This document shows, piece by piece, positions 1-11,879 of a stretch of DNA of 64,000 nucleotides. Below the pieces are notes generated by a model. It was not told where the DNA came from. It saw only the letters and a program-made list of their open reading frames with translations, and did no database searches. Positions within the stretch are counted from its first letter, which is position 1; every line of letters begins with the position of its first letter. The stretch covers positions 5,890,001 to 5,954,000 of the forward strand of contig JAQJZZ010000010.1 in the NCBI GenBank assembly GCA_030077755.1, given 5' to 3'. The position numbers and the translations under genes were made by a program. This DNA comes from Filosporella fistucella. Lineage: Eukaryota; Ascomycota; Leotiomycetes; Helotiales.

Positions 1-1
1 G

Positions 2-926
2 CAATTTCCAATGAATAATGATATGGGCATTGTTGTCCCAGGTTCAGCATGGGGTATGGATCTTGGCGATGAGACTGCGTGAGTACCGCCACTTGCACGC
101 AGTACACGAATTCAAATTGACAAACATTTATAGTGCTGGAGGAATGTACTCCACAATCACCGACCTCTCCACCATCGGCCGCTCTATCCTCACCTCCTCC
201 CTCCTCCCACCAGCTCTCACCCGCCGTTGGCTCCAACCCACAGGCATAATCTCAGTGATGAACAAAGCCGTCGGCGCCCCCTGGGAAATCCATCGTATCC
301 AACCCTCTTCCATATCCGGCATCACAGACCTCTACGCCAAATCCGGGGATCTACCTGGCTACTCGGCACAACTAATCATGATCCCAGAATGGGACATGGG
401 ATTTAGTATTCTTGCTGCAGGAAAGACGTCAAATCCAGATGCTTCTCTCATCGCAAACATGATTACAGATGTTGTTCTCCCAGCTGTGCATGTAGCGGCA
501 AGAGAAGAAGCAGATGCTAAATACTGCGGTACTTATGTCTCCATCGACAAACATCTCAACTCAAGCGTAACCATCAAAACCGACGCTTCTATCCCAGGCC
601 TTATAATCTCCTCTTGGATCAGCAACGGAACAGACGAATTGAAAGACGGTATCGGTGCACCGAGCACAAGATTATGGCCTTCGGGTCTGACGAGAGAACT
701 TGCGAATGGGGACACGGAAGTAAGATATAGAGCTCAATTGGAGAATCCTCTGAAACCTAATATTGGAGGCACGTTTGGAGAGGGATGTCAATGGTGGTTT
801 GGGGTTGATGGGACGTATTACGGTTCTGTGGCGAGTGATGAGTGGGTCATTACTCTAGGAAAGGATGGGAAGGCTAAGAGTGTGAGCCCGAGGATTTTGA
901 GGGTGGTTTTGGAGAGGAAGAAGTAG
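2..926 (+). CDS. Beta-lactamase-like serine hydrolase, C-terminal part (5' end outside window)
   Basis: Partial gene; the catalytic N-terminal half lies left of the window. I read exons 2..78 and 134..926, split by a 55-nt intron (GTGAGT...TTTATAG). Splicing gives a continuous frame through WGMDLGDETAAGGMYST, whereas reading straight through gives an unrelated N-terminus. The AGGMYSTITDLSTIGRSIL segment is typical of fungal class C beta-lactamase/penicillin-binding-like hydrolases (Pfam Beta-lactamase), where it follows the active-site core. The remaining ~260 residues resemble the C-terminal beta-rich domain these fungal proteins carry. Family members act on esters, amides or polyketide lactones; the substrate here cannot be inferred. 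The catalytic SxxK and YxN motifs are not visible because they would lie upstream. Codon 924-926 is the stop. Confidence 0.75.
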
Positions 927-2993
927 ATGCTGGCTGTGAAATGTGGCTGTGTACGTTTTTGAGTGTTATTTGCGAGAGCCAGTTGTAAATTTAGTGGTTA
1001 GAATATTCTTGTATAGTATGGATTAATTTTGATGATCATAGGTTAAGAATATATCCCACAAGGATGGCTCTGCTGTACGCATTTCGACTCTAAGATTTAA
1101 ATATCTGCATATCATGATTGCCAGAGCCAGAGCTCCAGCAAATCTTCTAATTATTACACTATCCACCAAGTAGAAGGAAGGAAGAATGTAAAGTAGTCCA
1201 TATCCATCTCAACACTAACAGCCTGCCTACTAATGGAAAGCCATCCACCGAACCGTCCCTCCAAAACCAGCCACCACCTTCTATAATCCGAAACATCAAA
1301 TTCCTCCTCGATCAGTCGGCATCTTAAATCAAGAATTTTACTAGAGAGTGTAAGGTCAGGTCAAGACTGAGACGCGAGAAGGAAATCTAAATACGACTCA
1401 TGAGCCTAAGCACTAAATTGGACAGCATAGATCCTCGTTCCGCCCACGCGGCTTCAACAAATCAGTTCGGTGGTTCACCTTCGCTTTGGAGGGGGTGGCG
1501 GGGTTTTTGGATCGTTTGCTTGATTATTTTTGAAAACATGATATTTCCACGTTCCCTTTTTTCCTTGAATTCGTTTTTGGGCTTTCGACTAAATTGTGAT
1601 GGTATTTTCTGGCATGTGAAGGCACCATCCAAAGTCTGTGGCTAGAACAGTACCAGGTATCTCGCGCAATCCCATATCAGAGAACGAGCATAGTCTGAAA
1701 CTGACTTCTCCAAGAATCCAGCCATCTCCCAAGAATTTGCGATACCCATGTAGATCTACTATCTACACTCTAGGTTCTTCCTGCATAAAAAGAGCGGTAA
1801 GCCAGGAGGAAACTTAACAAGTTTCTCCGACCAATACCCAGCTTCCTCTTTTCGACTGTGCGAGATCTGATCTTAATCCCTTCTTTCTCGAAAGCTCCTC
1901 CACTAGAGAGATACACGACCCTCACTATTACGGATCCCGAGTAGGTCGAGATAAGCGAGGGGTGGAAAAGGAGGGCGTATCTCCGATCGACTGCGCTTTG
2001 GTAGATCGTCTGCCTTGGTGTTGCGGGGTACAAAGTCTCAAATCTGGTTCGGAAAGCAATAGTTAAGCATCACACGGCTCAATCCCTTTGTTTCCTTCTC
2101 AGCTGCATGGCTTTAGCTTGTGGAAATTTGCTAGTGTCGTTAGGTTACCAGAGTTGAAGGGAGCATCTTCAGCCGTGGCCGGTGTCACGTGATAAATATC
2201 CAACCCCTTATCCGGCATTTGGGGTGAAAATGGTCTACCCTGTCGACACTCCTTCAATATTCCGTAGCTCAAGAGCCATAGACAAACCATGGTTGAGAAA
2301 CCTATCTAGTTGTATCTATAGTACAAGAAAATTGAAGTCAAAAACTCGAACACATCGTGAAACTCTGAAAACTCCTGTTCATCCCTTGTATTTCTTCTAC
2401 CATCCCTCATTTAGAAAAGGCCAGTATATAGATGGCGAGTCCGATTCGTCAGTTCCCCATCTCATTCTCAATCGTCACCAAGACCACGTAGGCTCTAGTG
2501 GAACCCAGGCGCAGCGATCAGCTAAATCCCCAATCGGCTGTACAAGTGGGTCTATCAACCTCGTCAGTTTTCAGCAACATTTGTTTCAGGCCTTTCACAA
2601 GCCACTTGCCCACGCGATCGTTGCAAGTTGCATTGTCATGGAAAGTGGTGATGGTTCGAGCCGCTTGGAGTACATAGCTATCGATTCGGTGCGCAGACAT
2701 GGTACTCGTGGGCTGGAGTTGCGGGGCAGAGATGGCGCAGGTGGTACGAATTGATTGCTCACGTACGCTGTCCAGAACGTTTTTTTCGTTGAGTAGGACG
2801 ATAATAGGTAAAGATCCACCTTGGTATTCCAAGTGGGAGAAGATATAATTCAGCTATGTCCCGTCAAGTGTGTTCTCAAGCATCTGCTCTGGCTTATCAC
2901 ATTCTCTACCCCTCATTTGCTGATTGTCCGCTTTGATATTATATCGTATACCCCCCTCTGTTTACCTGCTTGATTATACCCAATTTCTTCAAT
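927..2993. other. Intergenic, no supported gene
   Basis: About 2 kb between the hydrolase stop and the G1 peptidase start. Several overlapping ORFs of 60-190 codons occur on both strands around 2.1-2.8 kb, but the longest begins with GTG and none shows a recognisable domain or a convincing splice structure. A CACGTG box lies near 2187. The right end should carry the peptidase promoter. Confidence 0.5.
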
Positions 2994-3993
2994 ATGAAGC
3001 TTTCTATTTCAATCCTCAGCAGTGTGCTATTAGCCACATCTACCATCGCGGCACCTCACCCTAATGTCGGACTTGCTCGCCGGCTCCAACGGAGATCAAG
3101 AGGACATCAAGGAAGCACCAACACGGCCATAGAATCGTCAAGCTCCAGTACGAAAACAAATTCAGTTGGTACTAGGTCCGATCAAGAGTACAGCTACAAT
3201 TGGTCTGGAGCTGCTCTCAAGACTCCACCAACTGGCCAGACATTCAATGCAGTCGAAGCCAAATTCACGGTGCCTAACCCTTCTGTACCTGCTGGTGTTG
3301 CATCTTCAGATGGAGAGTACTCTGCTTCTGCCTGGGTAGGCATTGATGGCAATACATACAGTACAGCCATCCTCCAGACCGGAATTGACTTCACTGTCTC
3401 AACAAGTGGAAAGGTATCATTTGATGCATGGTACGAATGGTATCCCGACTACGCCTACGACTTCACACTCGACATCTCAGCCGGCGATGTAAGCTACTCC
3501 TGTATATCTATCCCGTTCTCCAGCTTTCTAACACTCACAGGAAATCCTCATGTACATCAACGCCACCACCACAACCAGCGGCAGCGCCACGATCGAAAAC
3601 CTCACCACCAGCAAAACAGCCACCAAATACCTAACCTCCGACTCCCCCCTTGGCGGCGAAAACGCCGAATGGATCATCGAAGACTTCGAGCAAAACGACT
3701 CTCAAGTCCCCTTTGCTAATTTCGGAAACGTCACGTTCAGCGAGTGTGTAGCATATACCTCTGAATCAACTGAGGGCGTCTCATCAGCTACATTGCTCGA
3801 TCTGCAGAACTCGAGTGATGAGGTCTTGACTGATGTGGAGGTTATTGATGATACGAGTTTCTCTATTGCGTATACCGGGTCAACGACAACGAGTAAGAAG
3901 GGGAATGGGAAGGGTCATGGACCGAAGGTTAGCTTTGAGAAGTTGAAGAGGTATTTGGTTTGGGGAAGTCCGAGTACTAGTGGTGGGCTATAG
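2994..3993 (+). CDS. Secreted G1-family glutamic peptidase (eqolisin / aspergilloglutamic-peptidase-like)
   Basis: Exons 2994..3488 and 3541..3993 with a 52-nt intron (GTAAGC...CACAG, phase 0) give 315 residues. The first ~20 residues (MKLSISILSSVLLATSTIAA) are a signal peptide. A basic and Ser/Thr-rich propeptide follows to about residue 65, then the peptidase domain. Family hallmarks are visible: YNWSGA at the domain start, SAWVGIDG, the ILQTG stretch whose Gln (Q128) matches the catalytic Gln, FDAWYEWYPDYAYDF, and AEWIIEDFE carrying the catalytic Glu. These enzymes are acid endopeptidases exported by saprotrophic and plant-associated fungi. The C-terminus has a basic Gly/Lys tail beyond the usual domain. 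The ATG at 2994 was chosen because it starts the signal peptide; the frame extends 8 codons further only through a TTG. Confidence 0.93.
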
Positions 3994-5005
3994 GGTTTGC
4001 TTTCTGGCTTTTCGGGGGATATACCTGTGTGCTGCGGGTGGTCGGGGCGTTTTGGGAGATTTTGGAATATGGAGGTAGGGTTGGATGCAACGATTTATGA
4101 TAGCGTTTATGCATGGACAAGATTTTAAATGATGTTCAACTCACATTTTCATTTCATGATGTCATTATTTCTTCCTCTTTTGCTCTTCTAATATTCGCTA
4201 TCCCAATTATCGGAGTAACCACCGATGAACGTACGTCGAGTTTACCTGACATCAAAATACTGGTCGTCAGGAAACTTGCCCAAAGCCGCCCGCCTCGGCC
4301 CACTTCCCAATCTCCCACCTATGCTATAGTATCACTAATTATCATCAGAGCTTCAAATATTATCACGCATTCTGCAGGCTGCACTTACCACATCAAGATG
4401 TTGCCGATAGAATAAAGCTATAAGGAAAATGTACGAATCTTGGTACGTCCTAGTGTCAAAGCTAAACAAAGAGCTTCTCCTGCCTGTGAATTGTGGATGG
4501 GAACTACATATCGCAATAGAGGAGAGTAAAAATACCACTTACTCCCAAAACTTGATAATTTATTCCCACATTCGTTCTACATCTAGTATCGCACTTTAAA
4601 TATATCAGCTATAAAATGATCAAATACAATTCATATATCTAGTGACCGCTGCAGCGCCTCGATGGGGAAATGTGGGATATGGATGTAGTTTCGTTTATTC
4701 CGTTATACCTAGTATTAAGACGAAGAGAGGATAGAAAAGAGATGATTGAACAATGAATGAAGATCATAGTTCGATTCAAGAATTGATTTATTTGATTTGT
4801 AATCCCATTTTGATTCCTCCGCCGAGCGCGGATATATTACATATATATATTTGATACCCAAAGTTTAGGTAGATTGCTCCATGCTCTCTAATAATGAATA
4901 CACAGCACTTCAAATCAAAATAAGCACAAAAGTCCGACCAAGTTTCCAAATTCCATAAGCTATAGAAGTCAGGATAAATCCCCTTCCTCAGCCGCACACC
5001 CAAAA
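3994..5005. other. Intergenic, AT-rich, no supported gene
   Basis: About 1 kb between two plus-strand genes. ORFs near 4113-4415 and 4353-4538 overlap on opposite strands and show no domain or splice support. A TA dinucleotide run (atatatata) lies near 4842-4850, about 160 bp before the next ATG. Confidence 0.5.
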
Positions 5006-6037
5006 ATGTCCAACCTCGCAGCTATCATTCCCTCCCCCAAGGCCCCTCTCATTATCCAAAAAGTAGATAAATACATACCAGGCCCACATGAACTCCTAAT
5101 CAAGAACCATCTCATATCCCTCAATCAAATCGAAGCCAAGATCGCAAAACTAGGTATCCTACCCCTTCAATACCCTACTATCCTAGGGTCCACATTCGGC
5201 GGTACCATCGAAGCCGTAGGCTCCGATGTGAAAAACTGGGAGAAGGGAGATAGAGTCGTGGTATCGAAGAAATTTGGATTTGAAGGGGATCAGTATGCGG
5301 CGTATCAGAGATTCGTCGTTGTGAGCGATGGCATGGTTGCGAGGATTCCGATAGGAATGGGGTTGGATGGGCCGGTGAGTCAGATGATGAATGCGACTTG
5401 TGTTGCTGGATTATTGACTGGGAGATTGGGGCTGAGAAGACCTTTAGTACAGGAGAGAAGAGATGGAGATGAGATGGAGAAAAAGATGCTGATATATGGG
5501 GGGTCTTCCTCTTTTGGAAGTTTGGCTGTGAGATATCTGGTTAAAGCAGGGTATGAAGTCGTTACTACTTCTTCTCCTGCGAATCGGGCCTTCGTGGATG
5601 GACTTGGTGCGAGAGAGGTGTTAGATCATACGATACCTGGAGAAAGTCTCACGAGGCAACTCGTTGAGAGAGGTCCGTATCATATCGTCGTGGATACTAT
5701 TTCTTTACCGGCTACGATAGCTATCACGGCACAGGTGCTAGCTGCTCAAGGCGGAGGAAAATTGTATGCTATGGAACCTGCGTTTGGGGCTGAGAGCTTA
5801 CCGGATGGTGTGGAGAGGGTATTTGAGGCCTGGTCGGGGAGTTTGTATGAAGGAGGGAATGAGGATTTGTTGAAGTGGGTGGTGGAAGATTATATACCGA
5901 TGGGTGTTGAGAAAGGGATTGTGGTGCCGATGAGAGTGGAGAAGGTAGACGGGGGGTTGGGGGCTATTGATGGAGCGTTGGAGAGGATGAGGAAGGGTGT
6001 CAGTGGAGTTAGATTAGTTATTGATCCGTGGGAATGA
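5006..6037 (+). CDS. Zinc-less medium-chain dehydrogenase/reductase (quinone/enoyl reductase-like)
   Basis: Intronless, 343 residues. The N-terminal GroES-like domain (about 1-125) includes ELLIKNHLISLNQIEAKI, the LGSTFGGTIEAVGSDVKNWEKGDRV stretch and AAYQRF. The Rossmann domain follows, with a nucleotide-binding loop of the form YGGSSSFGSLAVRYLVKAGY and then VVTTSS. The cysteine and histidine ligands of zinc-dependent alcohol dehydrogenases are not visible, so it belongs to the zinc-independent branch (ToxD-like, trans-enoyl reductase, quinone oxidoreductase). NADPH is the probable cofactor by family; the substrate is unknown. Trans-enoyl reductases of this family often sit beside polyketide synthases, but no synthase lies in this window. 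ATG 5006 follows an A-rich leader (cccaaaaATG). Confidence 0.88.
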   Translation: MSNLAAIIPSPKAPLIIQKVDKYIPGPHELLIKNHLISLNQIEAKIAKLGILPLQYPTILGSTFGGTIEAVGSDVKNWEKGDRVVVSKKFGFEGDQYAAYQRFVVVSDGMVARIPIGMGLDGPVSQMMNATCVAGLLTGRLGLRRPLVQERRDGDEMEKKMLIYGGSSSFGSLAVRYLVKAGYEVVTTSSPANRAFVDGLGAREVLDHTIPGESLTRQLVERGPYHIVVDTISLPATIAITAQVLAAQGGGKLYAMEPAFGAESLPDGVERVFEAWSGSLYEGGNEDLLKWVVEDYIPMGVEKGIVVPMRVEKVDGGLGAIDGALERMRKGVSGVRLVIDPWE

Positions 6038-6951
6038 GATGAAAATGGTTTCAGGTTTGAAGGGGTTGGCGCGTATATATTTGAGCCGTAATTTAGGAGC
6101 ACTGCGGAACCATAGCTCTGATAAGCCTCATTCCTTCCCTTCATGGGTTGCGTTTATGTTCATTATATGCGCGCCGCACCCATTTTCAGTTCCTGGGAAA
6201 CACCCCTCCAAACTCTGGATGGATTCTGATCTACTGGGAATTCTCCACTTGCACCTCTCTCCTTGGAAACGGCCAATTCATCCTTCCAAGTCAGTCTTGT
6301 AACAGGAAGGATAGATTGTTTGAACCCCGAGGCTGATGACACGGAGAGGACTTGATTTAGGGGTTTTCGAAATGCCTCGTTGGGTAGATTTGTGGTGCCA
6401 TAGCAGCAGCGAATAGTGTCATAAAAATTGTATACCCTGTGTAATCTCGAAATACCTCTGGACGGATACACAATGCGAGTCGAATCCCTTTTCTGCTCAC
6501 CGCTAAGCGAGCCCCTAGACAGTCACCTCCTTGACCCCTTAATATACATACTGTAAGTCTTAGCCATGTGTTCGACCTGCGAATTGCTCCAATAGACACA
6601 GCTTTCACGAGAGCCTCACGCATGGTGGCGAAGCACAATCGGATGACTCGTGCAGACAAGTCGGCCGTGTTCGGGGCAGATTTTGCGGGAATGCACAGGA
6701 GCTCATGCTTGTTGCCAACTTACATTGCAGATTTCGTCAAGTGCTGAGAACAAAAGTCAAATCGGTATCTCGTCAGAGCAGGAATGAACAAGAGGTTTTC
6801 ATCGGCCACTAGACTCAGAGCAGGATAGAGAAGCCAAATGCAGCGACTTTGGAACTCTACCAGTTGCTCCAATTCCGGCAAGGGTATTTTCAATGACACC
6901 CACACATGATGGTCTACAAATATATAGCTGCATGATCTCAACACTTCAACC
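6038..6951. other. Convergent intergenic region, no supported gene
   Basis: This lies between the reductase stop and the NOP14 stop, so it should hold both 3' UTRs. ORFs such as 6357..6659 and 6720..7139 (minus) look random; the second runs into the NOP14 last exon in another frame. Confidence 0.5.
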
Positions 6952-9777
6952 TCACTTCTTGCTTTTCTTCCTCCACTCCTTTTCTCTCTCGTATGCCTTG
7001 GCTTCTTTGCCTTCCTCTCCTTGAATCTCGGCCACAAGTCTCTTGTACTTCTTCTCGTAAGCAGCATCTCTCTCCTTCTTCTCCCGAAGGCTCTGCAGTG
7101 CCAGGATGTTGGCATCCTTGCGTAGCTCTCTGATGGCACCCTTCCTCTCTCTCTTATGCTCCTTCTTCAACTTTGCGGCCTCTGTACGCTCCTTATCTGG
7201 ATCATAATGACGCTCTGGATTGAAGTTCTCTTCGAACTTGGGGATGGATGTCTTAATTGCTAGTGGTTTATGGTGATGTAACTCCAGTGGTCGGCGAGAA
7301 ATCCGGGCTTGCGAAAGTAGGACTGTGAGTTTTTGAGTGGTTTTTGAGATGAGTTTCTAGGGTTGTCAATAGGTGTTGGCGACGGAGACATCGGGAAGGG
7401 GATTTACCTGACTGCTACTCGTCAATTTGGAGTGACATTGCTTGCTCGAATAGTGCTGTGTAATTTTCAAAGCGGGTTCAAACACCTCGCTGAATGCAGC
7501 CTTCTCGGTCCATATGTTTGTAGCAACGTCTACCAGAGAAATATTTGTCTCCAGTAAAGCAGCTTTAAAGACTTCGTCACTGGCATCTGAGAGATTCTGG
7601 GTTACACAATCGTAAAATGAAAGTCTCCGAGATGCTTTTGGCGCAATCTCAATCCGCAGTGGGGACTTTGGCTCGTGATATGGGAAATTTCCTGGAAGCT
7701 TTGCAAACCTCACCGGAGCTAAAGCACAGAGAGTATTCCCCACGAAATTCATAACCTCGGGCACAAATCTCTTGGCTAATTTCTGGTATTGCAGACACAA
7801 TGTGCAGATGTAAGCGCCCGTCGCAAACTCGGCCAAAGATTGTGGTATCTTCAGACCTAGGTAGCGGCCCATACTTAGTATAGCCGGGGTGACAACTTGG
7901 TGAAAGTGATCTGATGTGGGGAAAATAGTTCCAATCGCTGTAAGAATGACCAGATCGCCCGGCGTTGGGGCTAACGAACGAGATACATCAAGCTCCTTCA
8001 AGTGTCGCCGGAAAGCATTTGCGATTTCGATCGGATATGTCCTTGCCAAAGAGTGAATGTGGCGAATGACAGTCTCCAGAACGGAGAACGGGGGACGAAT
8101 TTTTTGGTTTGGCAGGTACGCAATATGGTCCACGAGTGCAATCGCGAAATTTGCGACCTTCTCTTTATTTTCGGCCTTGAGTTTCGGATGATACAATGCC
8201 CTTATCCTTTGAACTACAGTTGGAAGGTCCAGGATATCGATCCCCTTGGTAACAAGTAACAGCTCATCGTGTGTTTGCGGACATGGGAATTTGAAAGCCA
8301 GGTCTCCATTTACACCATTTTCTGCCGGAAATTCCACTTCCGGCAAAGGTGCATTTGCACCTGTAAGAAACTCCGGTCGATTTGCTTCTTCTGCCGTGAG
8401 AATTCCTTTAACAAATTCGTCGTCTTCCTCATCATGCTCATCTTCCTGTTCAATTTGTTCGTCATCCGAGTCTTCTTCAGAATCGTCTTTCTCAGAACCA
8501 CTGGCAACTAAGTCGTCGTCTATCAGGAAGTCATCTTCATCTTCCACTCCTAGCTCCTCCATGGTAGGTCGGACTTTGATACCGGAGCCTAAGCCGAAAT
8601 CGTCTTCTTCTTCTTCTTCTGGGTCAGGTCTTTTGCTCTTTTCCTCTTCTTCATCACTGTCTTCGGCCTCGCCCTGCATTCTGCGGAGTCGCTTAGCCTC
8701 AAGCTCTTGCAGTTTTCTTGCCGTCTCCGCAGCCATTTCATCCTCCGTCTTAGACTTCTCTGTTGGCTGGGCTCTCTGGTCTTGAGCCAATTGCTTCAAT
8801 CGTAGGTCATACTCCTTGTCAAATTTGATTTTATCAGCACCAGAAAGTAGTGCCGCCCTTTCTGGATTCATGCCTCCCAAAGCTGCCGAAGGTGCTACCG
8901 TAGGTTTTCGAGATATTCCCCGAAGGAGATCATGAATATTAGACATTTCTTTATCAAGCTCCTCCCGTTGATCCTCATCATCATCCTTCACAGCTTGCCG
9001 TTCGTATTTATGCAGTTTGGATTTCGCGATAAGCTCTCTCATTACCTCCTGCTTCGACTTCTTCCTCTCTGGGCGGTCTTCTTCATCATCATCCTCATCT
9101 TCTTCTCCACCTGACCTTCGGCGTTTTCTGAGGTGTCGCTCCTCGTCCGAGGGGTGATCGTCTGCGTCAGACAATTCGAAATCTTCTTCGTCAAAATCGT
9201 CTTTCAATGCTGGTCCATCAAGAGAGAGAGATTGTCCCATATGCGTAAGCTCTCCAGGCATATCATCGTCTTCCAGATCAAAAGCAGAACTGTTCTTATG
9301 CCGTTGCTGCTTTTCCCTTGTAAATCGCTCCAGCATCTTCTCTTCTGGTGCCATACTCGGATCATTTTCTCCAAATCGCTTGTCCAAAATACCTCCGACC
9401 TTTCGTTTTCGTTGCTGGTCTTCAAGGTATGCTTCGCGACGCTGTAGAAGCTGTATTAGCAAATCCCATGTACCATTTTAAGTTCAAATACAAACCATTT
9501 CTTCGTCGCGACTCTTGGCAAGACCTGGCCTCCTCACAGCGGGCTTCCCAGAGTGCTCAGTTGTAACCTCAAATTTGGGCTTTTTCGAAGTCGACTGAAA
9601 TTCAAATGGATTGAATTGTTCCCGAATGCCATTGAGAGCCACATTTCTTGAGACTTTCTTGTCTTTACTGACTCCATTCTGAGCGTTATTTTTCTTCTGC
9701 TTTTTAGATTGCTGAGGTCCGATAATTCCTTGTTCTCTAAGTGAGGCTTTCAGCCTTTTCAATTGTGATGGCGGCAT
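6952..9777 (-). CDS. NOP14: Nop14, 40S ribosomal subunit biogenesis factor
   Basis: Minus-strand exons 9777..9496, 9450..7408 and 7356..6952, with introns of 45 and 51 nt, both GT-AG and phase 0, encode 909 residues. The start MPPSQLKRLKASLRE is typical of fungal Nop14. Diagnostic segments are DKRFGENDPSMAPEEKMLERF and ELTHMGQSLSL near the N-terminus, long acidic Asp/Glu stretches in the middle, then a helical domain with IRALYHPKL. The basic C-terminus reads PLELHHHKPLAIKTSIPKF, followed by FNPERHYDPDKERTEAAKLK and a Lys/Glu-rich coiled tail. Nop14 is a nucleolar component of the SSU processome needed for 18S rRNA maturation, working with Noc4, Emg1 and Enp1. The third exon had to be joined to restore the conserved LHHHKPLAIK block. 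Divergent from the gene at 9983. Confidence 0.96.
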
Positions 9778-9982
9778 TTTGGAGTCACTTTTTCGAAATG
9801 TCGCGGAATTTCAAGTTTCTCAAATATATTTTTATCGGAGATCTGCTTATCGGGATCTCAACTAGTCCCAAAGCGCTTAGCTTGGTGGTCCCCAAGGCTG
9901 GAACCTTTTGGCAGCTCTGAGCCTTGTCGTACAAAGCCATTTCAATATTATTTGGATATTTACGAATGTAGCCTCAATCAAA
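9778..9982. promoter_or_regulatory. Short divergent promoter between NOP14 and its neighbour
   Basis: Only 205 bp separate the two start codons, so both promoters and 5' UTRs must fit here. An AT-rich stretch (caaatatatttttatcg) sits near 9820. I see no further motif I can name with confidence. Confidence 0.5.
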
Positions 9983-11098
9983 ATGGCGGCGCTCTCGCCA
10001 ATATGGTACCATCGGCTTCACAGGTTGAGAAGCAGTTTTGGTCTCTCATTTGATGAATGGCGGGCTAACGCTCATATTGCGCTCTCGTCGCCTGGTTTAC
10101 AAAATGGACTCTTCTACCTTGGACTTGGGCTCGCATCATCCTTTGCCATAAGTGCTATGAGGCGGATGCTCATACATTATCGGGAAGCAGCGATAGTACC
10201 CTCAGCAGACAACACATCTCAGTACATAACGCAAAAAGTCGAAGATTCTTTGAAGTTGAGCACTCTTGACAAGCTTCTCGACAGTTCCAATTACTGCATC
10301 CAGGAGACTGCGACAATCATCATCTGCGAACGAGCTCTCCACGATGGGACTACAATCAATGCACTACTATGGCATATTACCCGACCTGAACATGAGTCAA
10401 GGGACAAAGGCATTCGAGCTCTTAGCATGATGATGAATAATGGTAGGCTTGAACTTTCCTTACAATCATAGCTAATTGGTTCAGAAGTCACTATCACAAT
10501 GCTCAATACAGATGACACATATTCGGCCCTGGTAAAGTCTCTCGAATACTCGGTCACAGACTACAAACACAATGAATGCGATCCAGACTGGGACAATTGG
10601 AGCTTTCGCGATTCTGCGGAGAAGTTTTGCTTGATGATTTTGGGCTCATTGGTGAATAAGTATGGCCCGGGCGGTATTATCAAACAACGCTTCGTCGAAA
10701 GATGGCTCGCAAAAGAACCATGGGGAGAAACAGACGAGAAACGCATAGCCAACTTCGAGAGATACTTACAAAAGGGTCATAGACTGAATGAGCTTAACGG
10801 ACCTCTATTCAGATATGCCGCTGGAAGAAAGCAACTCATCAAAGCGAAGCTACTACCCGCAGAAGCACTGAATCTACCAAGAGACGTAAGGATGATCAAT
10901 GGAGAAGGGACTGCGGGAGAAGGGACTGCGGGAGAAGAATTTGACGGTGTTATTGTTGAAAGTCGACGACGGCGAGATCAGAGTTCGGAGGAGGAACATA
11001 TCCGAAGACGGCACAGAGAGGCGATCGTCATGAACGATGGTACAAGACCTCTTGGAAGGGGTGACATTATCCAAAGAGAAAGGCAAAGCTCTATTTGA
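9983..11098 (+). CDS. Conserved-looking helical-repeat protein with an N-terminal membrane segment, function unknown
   Basis: Exons 9983..10442 and 10485..11098 with a 42-nt intron (GTAGGC...TTCAG) give 357 residues in frame. Residues ~41-58 (NGLFYLGLGLASSFAISA) form a hydrophobic, probably membrane-spanning helix. The rest is mainly alpha-helical with armadillo/HEAT-like spacing (LDKLLDSSNYCIQETATIII, ALLWHITRP, GIRALSMMM), which suggests a tail- or signal-anchored ARM-type scaffold; that is inference. The acidic/basic C-terminus contains a short tandem duplication, GEGTAGEGTAGEE, from a repeat at about 10903-10937. I chose the ATG at 9983 because the frame extends upstream only through a TTG. 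The last exon could splice again near 11090, so the C-terminus is less certain. Confidence 0.7.
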
Positions 11099-11879
11099 AG
11101 AAATACACAGAGTGGAGGAGTCGGACGGAATGAAGACGCCAGGATCACATCCAGCTCCATACCCGACTGCCAAAGCTGCTGAAAAGCAAAGCTCGCGGTT
11201 CGAAACGTCTGACAGGGTAATAAACGGTCACATTCAGTGATCAAGGTACTTTGGTTGTCTACAAACATTGGGATAGATTATTGCTGACCATTTTTCAGCT
11301 AACTTGTTGTTAAATGGTAGCATTCGCAACATTAGCCGGCATCGAATTTCAACGGTGCCATATATTTCCCGGCAAATTTCAACGTGTTTTCCTTGTACCT
11401 ACCAATCATGTCAACATGCTGCGCCGTGGACCGGATTCCTTATTGTGCCGCTTGTTCTCTTTGCTCGGTACCAGATAAGCATTTCGATTTGAAATAGTCG
11501 CTTGCAGATCACTATCGAGTGTACTACGTAGAGTAGGATAGGAGTAGTTCAATGAGGACTTCCTCCGTGGACGCTACTTGTTATATCCCCTGTGACTGTT
11601 GCCATGTCGTACTCGATACCTACATTCCCATATGTTCAAGGTCGAATGCGGCTGTCCCCGATGCAAGGCAGAGGCGCAAACAAGCAGTTCAAGCAAGATT
11701 GCAGATGAGATATATCAGTTCCGGCTAAAGCTATCTCACGAGTGTGGCACATTTTACAAAAGTATAAAGTTGACTGAAGTCACTTAGCACGAAATCATTT
11801 CCCATTCTCCGTTCTAGTTGAGTTGCTGTCATCTTCCACAATCTCTATTTCCACTCTCACCATTTCAAACACCATCACA
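11099..11879. other. Intergenic; possible relic of a SET-type protein near 11.6 kb
   Basis: No complete gene. At 11599..11787 (plus) an ORF reads FKVECGCPRCKAEAQ, which resembles the post-SET cysteine motif (CxCxxC) of fungal SET/MYND proteins. No SET domain precedes it and the frame closes soon after. The right end carries the promoter of the small secreted protein. Confidence 0.35.

Noticed and set aside
2182..2754. 190-codon plus-strand frame
   Set aside because: It starts with GTG, has no domain, signal peptide or splice support, and overlaps opposing frames of similar length at 2518-2832.
5006..6037. Trans-enoyl reductase as a sign of a polyketide cluster
   Set aside because: No polyketide synthase, NRPS, transporter or pathway regulator is present within the visible flanks.
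8246..8785. Ser-rich 179-codon plus-strand frame
   Set aside because: It is the antisense shadow of the acidic Asp/Glu tract of NOP14, which reads as serine codons on the other strand.
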